Shown here in pieces: positions 51,768-59,196 of a stretch of DNA of 64,000 nt. The translations under genes and the position numbers were made by a program. The first letter of the stretch is position 1, and every line of letters starts with the position of its first letter. The notes under the pieces were generated by a model. That model made no database searches. It was not told the origin of the DNA and was given only the letters and a program-made list of their open reading frames with translations. The stretch is from Methylocystis heyeri (GTDB lineage: Bacteria > Pseudomonadota > Alphaproteobacteria > Rhizobiales > Beijerinckiaceae): NCBI RefSeq assembly GCF_004802635.2, contig NZ_CP046053.1, forward strand, positions 81,220-145,219, in the 5' to 3' direction.

Positions 51768-52385
51768 ATGTCGTTGCCCCTCCCCCGTGACCTTGCGCGC
51801 GCCCTCGCTTTTTTCCTTGCGCCGCTACTACTCGCTCCGCTCGCCCTGGCGCAGCAATCTGGCGCAGCCTCGCCGCCCCCTCCCGCGCAGGGTGCCACGA
51901 AGCCCCTCCCCGTTTTCGAAATTCCGCAAAGCGGCGTCGAGTTTCAAACCGGCGACACCTGGGGACAAAACGGCCAGACCTTTCGCCTCTATGGCATTCA
52001 ATCCTGTATTCGCGGAACCACTTTCACCAATCCCGCCGGCGCCAAACTCGATTGCGGCGAAGCGTCCATCGCCTATCTCGCCGCGCTCATTCGCGACACC
52101 AAACCCCGGTGCACCGCCGTCGCGCAAACCGCATCGCCGCCCCTGATCTACACCGTATGCGCCGCTCACGTCGGCGCGAACACGTTGGACCTCGGAACGG
52201 TCATGGTGACTCAGGGTTTCGCCTTCGCCGCCACCGACGCCAACGGCAAACCTGTGAACCTGCAATACGCCGTCGCCGAAGGCGAAGCTCAGAAGGCCAA
52301 ACGCGGGCTTTGGATCGCGCGCGACCTGCCCCACCCCACCGCAATATTGAACAAGGCGTTGCGCGACGCCGAGCGCGCGCAATAG
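51768..52385 (+). CDS. Exported SNase-like (thermonuclease fold) protein
   Basis: 205 residues from the ATG at 51768; a TTG at 51747 is possible. The signal peptide (LALAFFLAPLLLAPLALA core) is followed by a Pro-rich linker and an SNase-like OB domain: FRLYGIQSC, CGEASIAYLAAL, ..QGFAFA and AEGEAQKAKRGLWIARD, as in secreted thermonuclease relatives. The usual catalytic Arg/Glu are not clearly conserved, so activity is uncertain. Confidence 0.65.
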   Translation: MSLPLPRDLARALAFFLAPLLLAPLALAQQSGAASPPPPAQGATKPLPVFEIPQSGVEFQTGDTWGQNGQTFRLYGIQSCIRGTTFTNPAGAKLDCGEASIAYLAALIRDTKPRCTAVAQTASPPLIYTVCAAHVGANTLDLGTVMVTQGFAFAATDANGKPVNLQYAVAEGEAQKAKRGLWIARDLPHPTAILNKALRDAERAQ

Positions 52386-52398
52386 CGGCCGAGGGCCG

Positions 52399-53301
52399 AT
52401 GCAGCAGCGCGCCGCCGACATCGCCAAAATCCTTGCCGGGAAGCCGGAAGGAGCAGGCTACCTCTGTCGCTGCCCCGTGCGCAGCCACGGCAAAGGACGC
52501 GGCGATCTTCGACCATCCCTTGGCGTGTCTGACGGCGATCGCGGCCTGATGGTTCATTGCTTCGCCGGCTGCGATCCCCGCGAGGTACTCGCCGCCTTGC
52601 GGAAGCTCGCGCCAGACGCTTCGCCTCTACGCGCTCCCGCCACTCCGGGCGGCGGCGTTCCGCCGCGCCGCGCAGTCAAAACCACGACCGACCTCGCCTT
52701 GCGGCTCTGGCGCGCGGCGATCGACGTCGCCGGCACACCCGCCGAAACCTATTTGCGCTCGCGCTCTCTGCCGGCGAGCCCGCCCAAAACCATCCGCTTC
52801 CTCAGATCCTACCGCTACGACGAAACCCGCCGCTTTCCCTGCCTCGTCGCCGCCGTTCAAGCGCCGTCGCGCGACATCGTCGCCGTCCAACTCACCTTCC
52901 TCCATCATTCCGGCCGTCGCAAAGCCGAGGTCGAACACCCGCGCCGCGCCATTGGCCCGCTCGGCGACGCTCTGCTGCGCCTTGCTCCCGTCGCCGAGCA
53001 TCTCGGCCTCGCCGAAGGATTCGAAACCGCATGGGCCGCATCGCTTCTCGAAAACGGCGCTCCCGTATGGGCGACGCTCGGCGCCGATCGCTTTGGCGTC
53101 GTTACGCTCCCGCCGAGCGTTCGCCGCGTCACCATCTATGCCGATTATGACGCCCCGAGCCTTTCCAACGCGCTCGCCTTCTTCGCGCGTCATTCCGAAC
53201 TCGACGTTTGGATAGCGCGGCCGCCCATCATCGGCGCCGACTTCGCGCAAATTCTCGAATTGCAATCCGCCGCTTCAAAATCCGCCGCGCTTCTCAAATG
53301 A
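52399..53301 (+). CDS. Toprim/primase-like protein
   Basis: 300 residues. An N-terminal zinc-ribbon-like part (YLCRCPVRSHG with MVHCFAGCD) and TPAETYLRSRSL precede a Toprim domain (LAEGFETAWAA as the Glu motif; IYADYDAP as the acidic motif). It belongs to the same DUF7146-type class as the protein at 5480-6520. It may prime or process DNA of the transferred strand; this is inference. The start is 13 bp after the SNase gene stop. Confidence 0.75.
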   Translation: MQQRAADIAKILAGKPEGAGYLCRCPVRSHGKGRGDLRPSLGVSDGDRGLMVHCFAGCDPREVLAALRKLAPDASPLRAPATPGGGVPPRRAVKTTTDLALRLWRAAIDVAGTPAETYLRSRSLPASPPKTIRFLRSYRYDETRRFPCLVAAVQAPSRDIVAVQLTFLHHSGRRKAEVEHPRRAIGPLGDALLRLAPVAEHLGLAEGFETAWAASLLENGAPVWATLGADRFGVVTLPPSVRRVTIYADYDAPSLSNALAFFARHSELDVWIARPPIIGADFAQILELQSAASKSAALLK

Positions 53302-53393
53302 ACGCCGCCATGCAAAATCCCGGCACGGCTCTTCGAGCCAACGGCGACCGAAGGTCGAAGCGTGCCTGTCCGGTTAAGACCGACGCCCACTAG
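53298..53393 (+). CDS. Possible 31-aa peptide coupled to the Toprim gene
   Basis: The ATG at 53298 overlaps the Toprim stop (ATGA). The 31-residue frame (MNAAMQNPGTALRANGDRR...) is basic and ends at a TAG. It could be a real coupled peptide or the start of a deleted gene. 53394-53582 shows no other gene. Confidence 0.3.
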   Translation: MNAAMQNPGTALRANGDRRSKRACPVKTDAH

Positions 53394-53582
53394 ATATCGG
53401 GATGCCGCAGCCATTCTTCCTGCGGCGGCACTGCGCCAATTTGCGGACCTTCGCGCGCGGTTCCATAATTGCAGCTGCAAGAACGGCGGTGCTTTAGCTT
53501 CTACCCATTCTCTCAGCGCCCCTATTCTTGTTTCGAACACGGAGGGCAAAGGCGACCCATCCGGCATCGTAGGGTATAGTTG

Positions 53583-54218
53583 ATGCTGTCAGAACATGAG
53601 ATCACTCGTTGGAGGACGATTGCCCCGTCCCTCGTTACTTTGGATTTTCACGATAGGGCAGTCGTTTACCGACAGGGCGACCGACTGGCGAGTCTCTTTT
53701 GGCTGCTCAAGGGAATCGTCAAACTTTCTCACATCACGGAAGGAGGAATTCAACTAACCACCGATGTGATGGGACCGGGCGGCGTATTCGGGAGCACATT
53801 GGCGGCACATATATCGGAACACACGGCGACATCGTTGGGTGAAATTCACGTAGCCAAAGTTACGCATGAGGAGCTGAACAGTCTCGTAGGCGAGAGTCCG
53901 CAATTCGCCGCTTTCCTCTGCGCCGAACTCGAAGCCTGGCAGAAACGGACGGAACGGAAACTGATCACTATCCTCACTAACACGGTCGAGACGCGACTCA
54001 TTCAAACCTTGCGCGAACTGGCCCTGGTGTTTGGGACGCCGTGCCCACACGGGTATGCGCTTGAGATTCCGCTCACTCAACAGGACATCGCCGATCTCGT
54101 TTACGCTAGTCGACCTGCAGTGACCAAGGCCATGAACGCCCTGCGTCGCCGGGGCGTGCTGGATTACCGACGGGAGCTGATATGCGTGAATCATATCGCG
54201 CTAGAGTCGGCCGCGTAA
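53583..54218 (+). CDS. Crp/Fnr-family regulator
   Basis: 211 residues. An N-terminal cyclic-nucleotide-binding beta-barrel (VVYRQGDRLASLFWLLKGIVKL, GPGGVFG) is followed by a dimerisation helix and a winged helix-turn-helix (LTQQDIADLVYASRPAVTKAMNALRRRGVL). No Fe-S cysteine cluster is apparent, so it is not an oxygen-sensing FNR. A matching palindrome, TGTAATCTCGATTACA, lies 17 bp after its stop, upstream of the membrane-protein gene at 54330. Confidence 0.85.
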   Translation: MLSEHEITRWRTIAPSLVTLDFHDRAVVYRQGDRLASLFWLLKGIVKLSHITEGGIQLTTDVMGPGGVFGSTLAAHISEHTATSLGEIHVAKVTHEELNSLVGESPQFAAFLCAELEAWQKRTERKLITILTNTVETRLIQTLRELALVFGTPCPHGYALEIPLTQQDIADLVYASRPAVTKAMNALRRRGVLDYRRELICVNHIALESAA

Positions 54219-54234
54219 TCGAGGCGGATCGAAT

Positions 54235-54250
54235 TGTAATCTCGATTACA
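54235..54250. promoter_or_regulatory. Crp/Fnr-type operator palindrome
   Basis: TGTAATCTCGATTACA is a perfect 16-bp palindrome of the form TGTNA-N6-TNACA, bound by Crp/Fnr-family regulators. It lies 80 bp before the start of the 124-aa membrane protein. Confidence 0.6.
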
Positions 54251-54329
54251 GACTTGCGAATGGTGGATCGTTAGATTTTCCCCTCGCGCGGCCACGTCCC
54301 TTCCGCCGCTGCCGAGAAGGAGAAAGCTC

Positions 54330-54704
54330 ATGAAGCCCATCACGCCAAGCGCACACGGCTACCTGGACTATGTAACAGTCGCCGTGTTTCTGTTAGCGCC
54401 AAAACTGTTGGGGCTCGAAGGCCTGCCGGCATTGCTGTCCTGGACGTTGGCCGGCGTGCATTTGGCGCTCACGCTAGTAACGGATTTCCCGCTAGGCTGG
54501 CGCCCTTGGCTGCCATTTTGGATTCACGGATGGATCGAAAGAATCGTTGGTCCCGCATTGCTGCTTGTCGCCTTCCTGCCGAAATTTTCCGATGGCGGCT
54601 CGGCATTCGGTTTTTACCTGCTCATGGGACTGGTGATCATAGCCGTGGGCTGGTTGACCGACTATTCCGGAGGGACAAAAGAAGCGCTTAGACCGAGTCT
54701 ATGA
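54330..54704 (+). CDS. Four-TM membrane protein (SPW-like)
   Basis: 124 residues with four hydrophobic helices: VTVAVFLLAPKLLGL, LPALLSWTLAGVHLALTL, IVGPALLLVAFLP and GFYLLMGLVIIAVGWL. HGYLDYV and the repeated arrangement of two-helix units resemble SPW-repeat membrane proteins. GAAGGAG lies upstream. Probably controlled by the adjacent Crp/Fnr protein. Confidence 0.6.
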   Translation: MKPITPSAHGYLDYVTVAVFLLAPKLLGLEGLPALLSWTLAGVHLALTLVTDFPLGWRPWLPFWIHGWIERIVGPALLLVAFLPKFSDGGSAFGFYLLMGLVIIAVGWLTDYSGGTKEALRPSL

Positions 54705-54845
54705 AATCGGTCTCATGCCTCAAGGGGGTCGGCGAATGGCAGCTTGAGGTCACGTACAGCCAATCAGACGGCTTCGGTACGGCTCACCGGCCACTCTACA
54801 TGTAGTGGCTATCTGTTTTAACCGGATAGGAGCGCTTCGAACCCC

Positions 54846-55403
54846 TCACTGGTAGTTGAATTTCGTGTTCGACGGGCGAGCCCACATCACTTCGAATTTA
54901 TGATCGAAGCTCGACACCGTCGGCTTGTCGCTAATGACCAGAAGATCGTTGTCTTGCCGTTCCAATCCCGATTGCGACTCGTTCGCCGAACCCGTTCGCA
55001 GCAGCACCCCGTTCACCGAGTAGGATTTCAAGAGCATCAACCCGTCCTTTAGGCCTTTCACTTTGATTTCCACGTTGCGAGTGCGAGAGAGTTTCACCAA
55101 GGGGTGATCGTTCGAGAGCGTCAATTTTTCCAGTTCGCGGGGATCGAGATAAATTCTCACGACAGCGCCGCGTTCGGCCGCTCCGCGCAGCGATTCCATG
55201 ATCGTGGAATCGCTCAGCACATTGAACGCGAAATTGATGCGTCCCCCTGCCCCGACTTGATCCAATATGGAACTGTCGATCTCCTCGAGGTTCATCTCCG
55301 GCGAATTATACATTTGAACCAGCGCGGTTCTTTCCGCCCTGGACTCGCCAGCCGGTCCTAAAAGAATCACAGGGAGAACGACCAAAAGCAGCGCTCCTTT
55401 CAT
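54846..55403 (-). CDS. Phospholipase D-like protein with degenerate HKD motif
   Basis: 185 residues with a signal peptide (MKGALLLVVLPVILLG). The fold matches single-domain PLD nucleases such as Nuc: AFNVLSDSTIMESLRGAAERGAVVRIYLD, then the active-site region LLKSYSVNGVLLRTGSANES. The expected HxK(x)4D has Leu in place of His and Asn in place of Asp, while Lys and GSxN remain. It is therefore probably not an active PLD and may bind DNA or lipid. Confidence 0.7.
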   Translation of the reverse strand: MKGALLLVVLPVILLGPAGESRAERTALVQMYNSPEMNLEEIDSSILDQVGAGGRINFAFNVLSDSTIMESLRGAAERGAVVRIYLDPRELEKLTLSNDHPLVKLSRTRNVEIKVKGLKDGLMLLKSYSVNGVLLRTGSANESQSGLERQDNDLLVISDKPTVSSFDHKFEVMWARPSNTKFNYQ

Positions 55404-55471
55404 CTACTCCCCCTCGTTCGATTCCGCTCAGGCCCTTTCGATGCAGCGCGCAAGAGTCCCAACACTCCCGA

Positions 55472-56080
55472 CTAACCAGCCGCCGTCATAGCCGTCGTCT
55501 CAACCGCCGCTTTCGGCGGGCCATCCCAGGGCTCGACCCCCAGCAATTGCCAAACGGTCAACTCCAGGCGCTTCGCGATTTCCACCGCCGTCAAAATCGT
55601 TGGATTCACCAGGCCGCGCATCACGAGGTAATATTGCGGCATCGAAATATTCGCGACTTTGATGAACTCCTCGCGTTCCAGCCCGCTCGCGTCCATTTTC
55701 GCCTTGAAGACCTCCCCGAAAGCTTTCGACATCCCCCAGCGATCGAGGTTTCGCCGATCGCCTAGCTCCTTGCCTTCCAACAGCTCGTAAACCGAAATGT
55801 CGAGAGCGCTCGCCATTCTGCACAGCGCTTCGATCGTCGGATTGGCTTCATGCGTGCGAACGTAGCGGTACTGAGATCCGGATATTCCGATGAAGGCGGC
55901 AAATTCCGGTTTCAGCATCCCGCTCTTTTGTTGCTCTTCATCGAGCCTGCGCGCCAGTTCCGCGATGAGAGGAGACTCCTTCCGCTCCGCAATCGAAATC
56001 ACGATCAAGCGCTTGCGCTCTCCCCTGCTCTTGTGTCGTTTGGGCCGCCGAGACCCCGGCCCTTGTCGTTTTGGCGTCAT
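55472..56080 (-). CDS. XRE-type regulator with two tandem helix-turn-helix domains
   Basis: 202 residues from the ATG at 56080; GTG at 56086 is an alternative. A basic N-terminus (KRQGPGSRRPKRHKSRGERKR) is followed by HTH 1 (MLKPEFAAFIGISGSQYRYVRTHE, with NPTIEALCRMASALDISVYELL). HTH 2 follows (GLEREEFIKVANISMPQYYLVMRG, with NPTILTAVEIAKRLELTVWQLLG). Two XRE domains in one chain would read a long operator. Three copies of the 19-bp TTATATT motif lie in the 300 bp upstream, consistent with autoregulation and regulon control. Confidence 0.75.
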   Translation of the reverse strand: MTPKRQGPGSRRPKRHKSRGERKRLIVISIAERKESPLIAELARRLDEEQQKSGMLKPEFAAFIGISGSQYRYVRTHEANPTIEALCRMASALDISVYELLEGKELGDRRNLDRWGMSKAFGEVFKAKMDASGLEREEFIKVANISMPQYYLVMRGLVNPTILTAVEIAKRLELTVWQLLGVEPWDGPPKAAVETTAMTAAG

Positions 56081-56159
56081 ATCCACCTACACCGTCGCAA
56101 CCGCCGCATCCCTGCTAGTTTCGAAGATTCGCGAGCCGAACAACAGTCCCAAATGCGCT

Positions 56160-56178
56160 ATTCGCAATTCAATATACA
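56160..56178 (-). promoter_or_regulatory. Regulon operator, regulator copy 1
   Basis: The minus strand reads GTATATTGAATTGCGAATA, 13 of 19 identical to the virB copy. It lies 80 bp upstream of the tandem-HTH gene. Confidence 0.45.
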
Positions 56179-56271
56179 GAATTTTCGAGCATGACCATCC
56201 GTCGCGGGCGCCTTTCAGAATTCCCCGAGCGAATCGAAGCGACGAAGCCTCAATTCGTGATCCAAGAACGG

Positions 56272-56290
56272 TATTGCTAAAGCAATATAA
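56272..56290 (-). promoter_or_regulatory. Regulon operator, regulator copy 2
   Basis: The minus strand reads TTATATTGCTTTAGCAATA, containing the palindrome TATTGC-N4-GCAATA as in the virB copy. Confidence 0.65.
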
Positions 56291-56350
56291 CGCGCAAGGG
56301 CAACCCGCCAAGGCGACGGCTCGTGCGAAGGAGTTAAGGCGTTTAGCGCC

Positions 56351-56369
56351 ATTTGGCACTCTAATATAA
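56351..56369 (-). promoter_or_regulatory. Regulon operator, regulator copy 3
   Basis: The minus strand reads TTATATTAGAGTGCCAAAT; the first half-site is perfect, the second partial. Confidence 0.45.
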
Positions 56370-56484
56370 TTCGCGTATCCTAGCCGAGTCGCGCCGCCGG
56401 GAGGCCGCGCGGCTGGTGCGGCGCGCTCTTCACGCCGTTGCGTAGCCCAATCCTTCGAATTTCGGAGAAGCGAACACCCAGAAA

Positions 56485-56508
56485 GCAAAAACCCGCCCGA
56501 AGGCGGGT
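56485..56508 (-). terminator. Intrinsic terminator, minus-strand orientation
   Basis: ACCCGCC (56491-56497), CGAA loop, GGCGGGT (56502-56508). On the minus strand the stem is followed by TTTTTGCTTT. No minus-strand gene lies immediately upstream, so it may end a small antisense RNA opposite the leader of the HTH gene at 56678. Confidence 0.6.
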
Positions 56509-56677
56509 CTCACTTGGCCAGAGCGCTGAGCGCCGGCCGGGAATTTCTCCAGCTCGCAACTGAGAGATTCCCGCAAAAGAAACCTCAAGTCAAGCGGAAA
56601 CCTCGTTTCTGCTGACGATCGGTCTTTGCCTGCATTCGAGCGCTCCGGCCGGGTGACCAAACCCCAACGGAGATCCC

Positions 56678-57304
56678 ATGACGACAGCGCAAGCGCTGGC
56701 GCCGCATCTGCGCGCGCGCCGAGGAAAAATATTCGCCGGCTTCGAGAAGCCAAGACAGCTCGACAGAAATCTTCGAGCCAGGCTCATGACGCGCGGCCGC
56801 GCGCTCATGCGAAAGACCAAAAAAGGCAAGCACTACGGCGCCATCACCGCCAAGGACTACGCCGTCCTCGGCGCCCTCTTGTTCCAATTCGCCAATTGGA
56901 ACACCGGCTTTTGCTTTCCGTCCTACGAAACCATCGCCGAAGTCGCGGGTTGCTCGCGCTCCCACGTCGCCGTCGCCATCAAGCGCCTGGAAGCGGCAGG
57001 CCTTCTCACCTGGGTTAACCGCCTGAAATGGGTCAGAGAGCGCTGCGTCGATCTCTTCGGGCGCGACGGCCTGCAAAAACGCGCGCTGCGCACCTCGAAC
57101 AGCTACCGATTTTTCGATCCAGGGGAGACCGCGATCCTACAATTTTCATCCAAATCCAAAAATCAGACGCGAACCCCAAACCAAGATTCTCTTCCTGATA
57201 TGGAACGCCCAACGACACCCCAAACCGCTCCATCAACGAAACTTGAGGCGTCCCTACGACGGTGTTTCGACCTCTTGAACAGGAAAAGCGGCGACCGCGC
57301 TTAA
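56678..57304 (+). CDS. Winged-helix, replication-initiator-like protein
   Basis: 208 residues from the ATG at 56678, with GGAG upstream. The centre is a winged helix of the kind found in phage/plasmid replication and DnaD-like proteins: FCFPSYETIAEVAGCSRSHVAVAIKRLEAAGLLTWVNR. The C-terminal third is Pro/Thr-rich. Since a repABC system is also present, this may be an auxiliary replication or transfer regulator rather than the main initiator. Confidence 0.6.
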   Translation: MTTAQALAPHLRARRGKIFAGFEKPRQLDRNLRARLMTRGRALMRKTKKGKHYGAITAKDYAVLGALLFQFANWNTGFCFPSYETIAEVAGCSRSHVAVAIKRLEAAGLLTWVNRLKWVRERCVDLFGRDGLQKRALRTSNSYRFFDPGETAILQFSSKSKNQTRTPNQDSLPDMERPTTPQTAPSTKLEASLRRCFDLLNRKSGDRA

Positions 57305-57323
57305 AGCGCGGTCCCTCTTCAGC

Positions 57324-57354
57324 GCTCGAATTTCGCTTGACGCGAAATTCGAGC
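57324..57354. terminator. Perfect 13-bp stem-loop between convergent genes
   Basis: GCTCGAATTTCGC (57324-57336) pairs perfectly with GCGAAATTCGAGC (57342-57354), loop TTGAC. It lies between the convergent genes ending at 57304 and 57453. There is no long T-tract, but placement suggests a bidirectional terminator. Confidence 0.55.
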
Positions 57355-57452
57355 CCCATAGGCGCGGCTATCGCCGCGCATTAGCTCGGCGGAGGAGTGA
57401 CGCGACGACGCGCTCAGGCGCGGCGAAGAAGGAGCGCGCGCGACGAAAGGCT

Positions 57453-57684
57453 CTATCCCTGGTCTTTCCGGCCTCGCCAGCTCGCCCCGCGGCATAAGCC
57501 GTGACTGGCCGCCCGCTCCAACGTCGCCGCGTCCTGCGCCGCGAAAACCAGAGCGCGCAGCGGATCGCCGCCCGCCTCCTCGAGCCAAGCGTCGACGAAG
57601 GCGCGCAGCTCTTCCGGCAGAAGCGCGCTGTAGCGCGCCGTCCCCCGTTTGGATCGTCCATTTTGGCGCCGTTTCGTCGCTCAT
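57453..57684 (-). pseudogene. Small gene frameshifted in a G5 run
   Basis: From the ATG at 57684 the reading frame runs MSDETAPKWTIQTG and then becomes unlikely. Shifting by one base at the run of five G (57642-57646) opens a coherent frame to a TAG at 57453, containing RYSALLPEELRAFVDAWLEE, then GGDPLRALVFAAQDATLERA. The length (232 bp) is one base more than a multiple of three. With four G the gene would encode ~76 residues. It is either a mutated gene, a sequencing error or a frameshift switch. The start overlaps the preceding small frame by ATGA. Confidence 0.6.
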
Positions 57685-57803
57685 CGGCGCTCGCCTCGCG
57701 GCCCGTCGCGACGCTGAAGAACGATATGTTCGCCGCGACGACAGAAATATCCCGCTGGTTGGATAATGGACGCCAAGGCGCGGGAGGCGCGGTGACGATG
57801 CAT
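57681..57803 (-). CDS. Small basic protein, 40 aa
   Basis: The frame begins 5 bp after the stop of the hypothetical gene at 57808 (ATG at 57803) and ends in an ATGA overlap with the frameshifted gene. The 40 residues are Arg-rich (FCRRGEHIVLQRRDGPRG near the C-terminus). The tight spacing on both sides suggests an operon member. No family known. Confidence 0.4.
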   Translation of the reverse strand: MHRHRASRALASIIQPAGYFCRRGEHIVLQRRDGPRGERR

Positions 57804-57807
57804 AACG

Positions 57808-58464
57808 TTACTTGATTCTTTTTATTCTGAACAAACCGACGTCTAAGGCTCCAGGGTCGAAAAAAGTCGTCCTCTTCAAAACCCTGTCTCTCCCAACTGA
57901 AGCCTCGACCGGAAGAATCGAGCAATGATCATCTTCATCGTAATCTACGCCCATGAAGAAAAGTCTATTCTCACGCAGAGCAGGGTCAACCTGGTATTTT
58001 TCGAGCGTAAAATATTCATCCGAAAGCTCTTCCGCGTCCAGCTCCATGAACTCCGCGAACTCGGCTTGCTCGATTGCATCGACGAAAACCACTTCCGAAC
58101 CAGGATTCCAAGGAACTTTTTGCGCTTCAATGCAGTCTATCGTCAAACGCCCCGCTTGATGCTCCTCCATGAGCGCTCTGGTCCAGTGGTGCCGAACGAT
58201 CAAGACGCGATCGTCGCCGTCGGCGAGCTTTGAGATTGGCTGGCAGAAGATACTTCGGCCCGCCCCTCTCCACTCCGGCGAAAAGGAAAATTCCGTCACG
58301 ATTTCCGGCGGATTTTCGAAAGGTTCCGAACCAACGGAATCTCGCTGCGGTTGGGCGATCCTATGGCCGTAAATCACCGGGAAGAGCACCTGTAAAATCC
58401 CGCACCATATGCGGCGCGGAGGGTCGGTTCTCATAGGAAATTCAATGATCTTTCTATTAATCAT
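57808..58464 (-). CDS. Hypothetical protein
   Basis: 218 residues from the ATG at 58464 (MINRKIIEFPMRTDPPRR); a GTG at 58611 would add 49 residues. A possible membrane or signal segment (IWCGILQVLFPVIYG) lies near the N-terminus. The rest is soluble and acidic, with DAEELSDEYFTLEKYQVDP and FFMGVDYDEDDH. No domain recognised. It heads a small minus-strand group with the 40-aa and frameshifted genes. Confidence 0.5.
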   Translation of the reverse strand: MINRKIIEFPMRTDPPRRIWCGILQVLFPVIYGHRIAQPQRDSVGSEPFENPPEIVTEFSFSPEWRGAGRSIFCQPISKLADGDDRVLIVRHHWTRALMEEHQAGRLTIDCIEAQKVPWNPGSEVVFVDAIEQAEFAEFMELDAEELSDEYFTLEKYQVDPALRENRLFFMGVDYDEDDHCSILPVEASVGRDRVLKRTTFFDPGALDVGLFRIKRIK

Positions 58465-58920
58465 CGCCGCAATCCCGCCAAAGCGCCCCACACGATCTCG
58501 GCGGAGCTTGCGCGCTCCGCGCCCCCTCAGGATCGTCCAACAAACACCCCAAATGCGTCGAATTAACAGATTAATATAGGTTCCCCCGAGGCTTTTTTTT
58601 ATGGCTTTCACCTATTGATTATATTGAGGGTTCTGTGATTTTTATCAGCCGATCGCCCGCTCGTTCGTTCCAAAATACTCATTTGTGTCACCAGTTTGGC
58701 TCACGCTCCGCGCACCGCTTTGCCCGCGAGGCCCCGTGCCCGCGCCAACCGGCGCAAGTCAGCCCGGTTGTGCGACGCGCCAAGAGTCACGCAAGCGCCT
58801 TTCGAGCGAGTCACAGCGAGACGCCAACTGTCGACATCGGCCGGCGCGCGTTTTCCGGCTCCCGCTTTCGTCATTTCGTTTCAACGGCTCAATCTCTGGC
58901 GGAAAGCGCTTCGCGACCAG
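58465..58920. other. Intergenic or leader region
   Basis: No supported gene unless the GTG start at 58611 is used for the preceding entry. A partial regulon motif (TTATATTGAGG...) begins at 58619. Confidence 0.4.
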
Positions 58921-59175
58921 TCAGCTTCCATTCGACGAAATCGAACTCGCCGCCGCCGCCGCCTCGGGACATACAGGCCAGGGAATCCCGATGAACGCTT
59001 GATTGAACGCCGTTGTCACCGGCCCGACGCAAGCCGGGATCGTCTGCCATCCCGGACCGCCCGGCGCCGTGCACAAATAAACCGTGCAAGCGTAGTCGTC
59101 TGCGCCCGCCCGCGCGGATTGTCCCATGCAGCCCAACGCCGTAAGGCTTCCGGCCAGCAACAAAACTCTTCGCAT
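58921..59175 (-). CDS. Small exported Cys-rich protein
   Basis: 84 residues from the ATG at 59175. A signal peptide (MRRVLLLAGSLTALGCMG...SARA) leads to a mature domain with four Cys (YACTVYLCTAPGG, PACVGP, WPVCPEA) and an Ala/Ser tail. This pattern of small periplasmic proteins recurs on plasmids with this type of transfer system, but I have no function for it. A regulon motif lies 53-71 bp upstream. Confidence 0.6.
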   Translation of the reverse strand: MRRVLLLAGSLTALGCMGQSARAGADDYACTVYLCTAPGGPGWQTIPACVGPVTTAFNQAFIGIPWPVCPEAAAAASSISSNGS

Positions 59176-59196
59176 GTCCAACCTTTTCGAGTAGTG

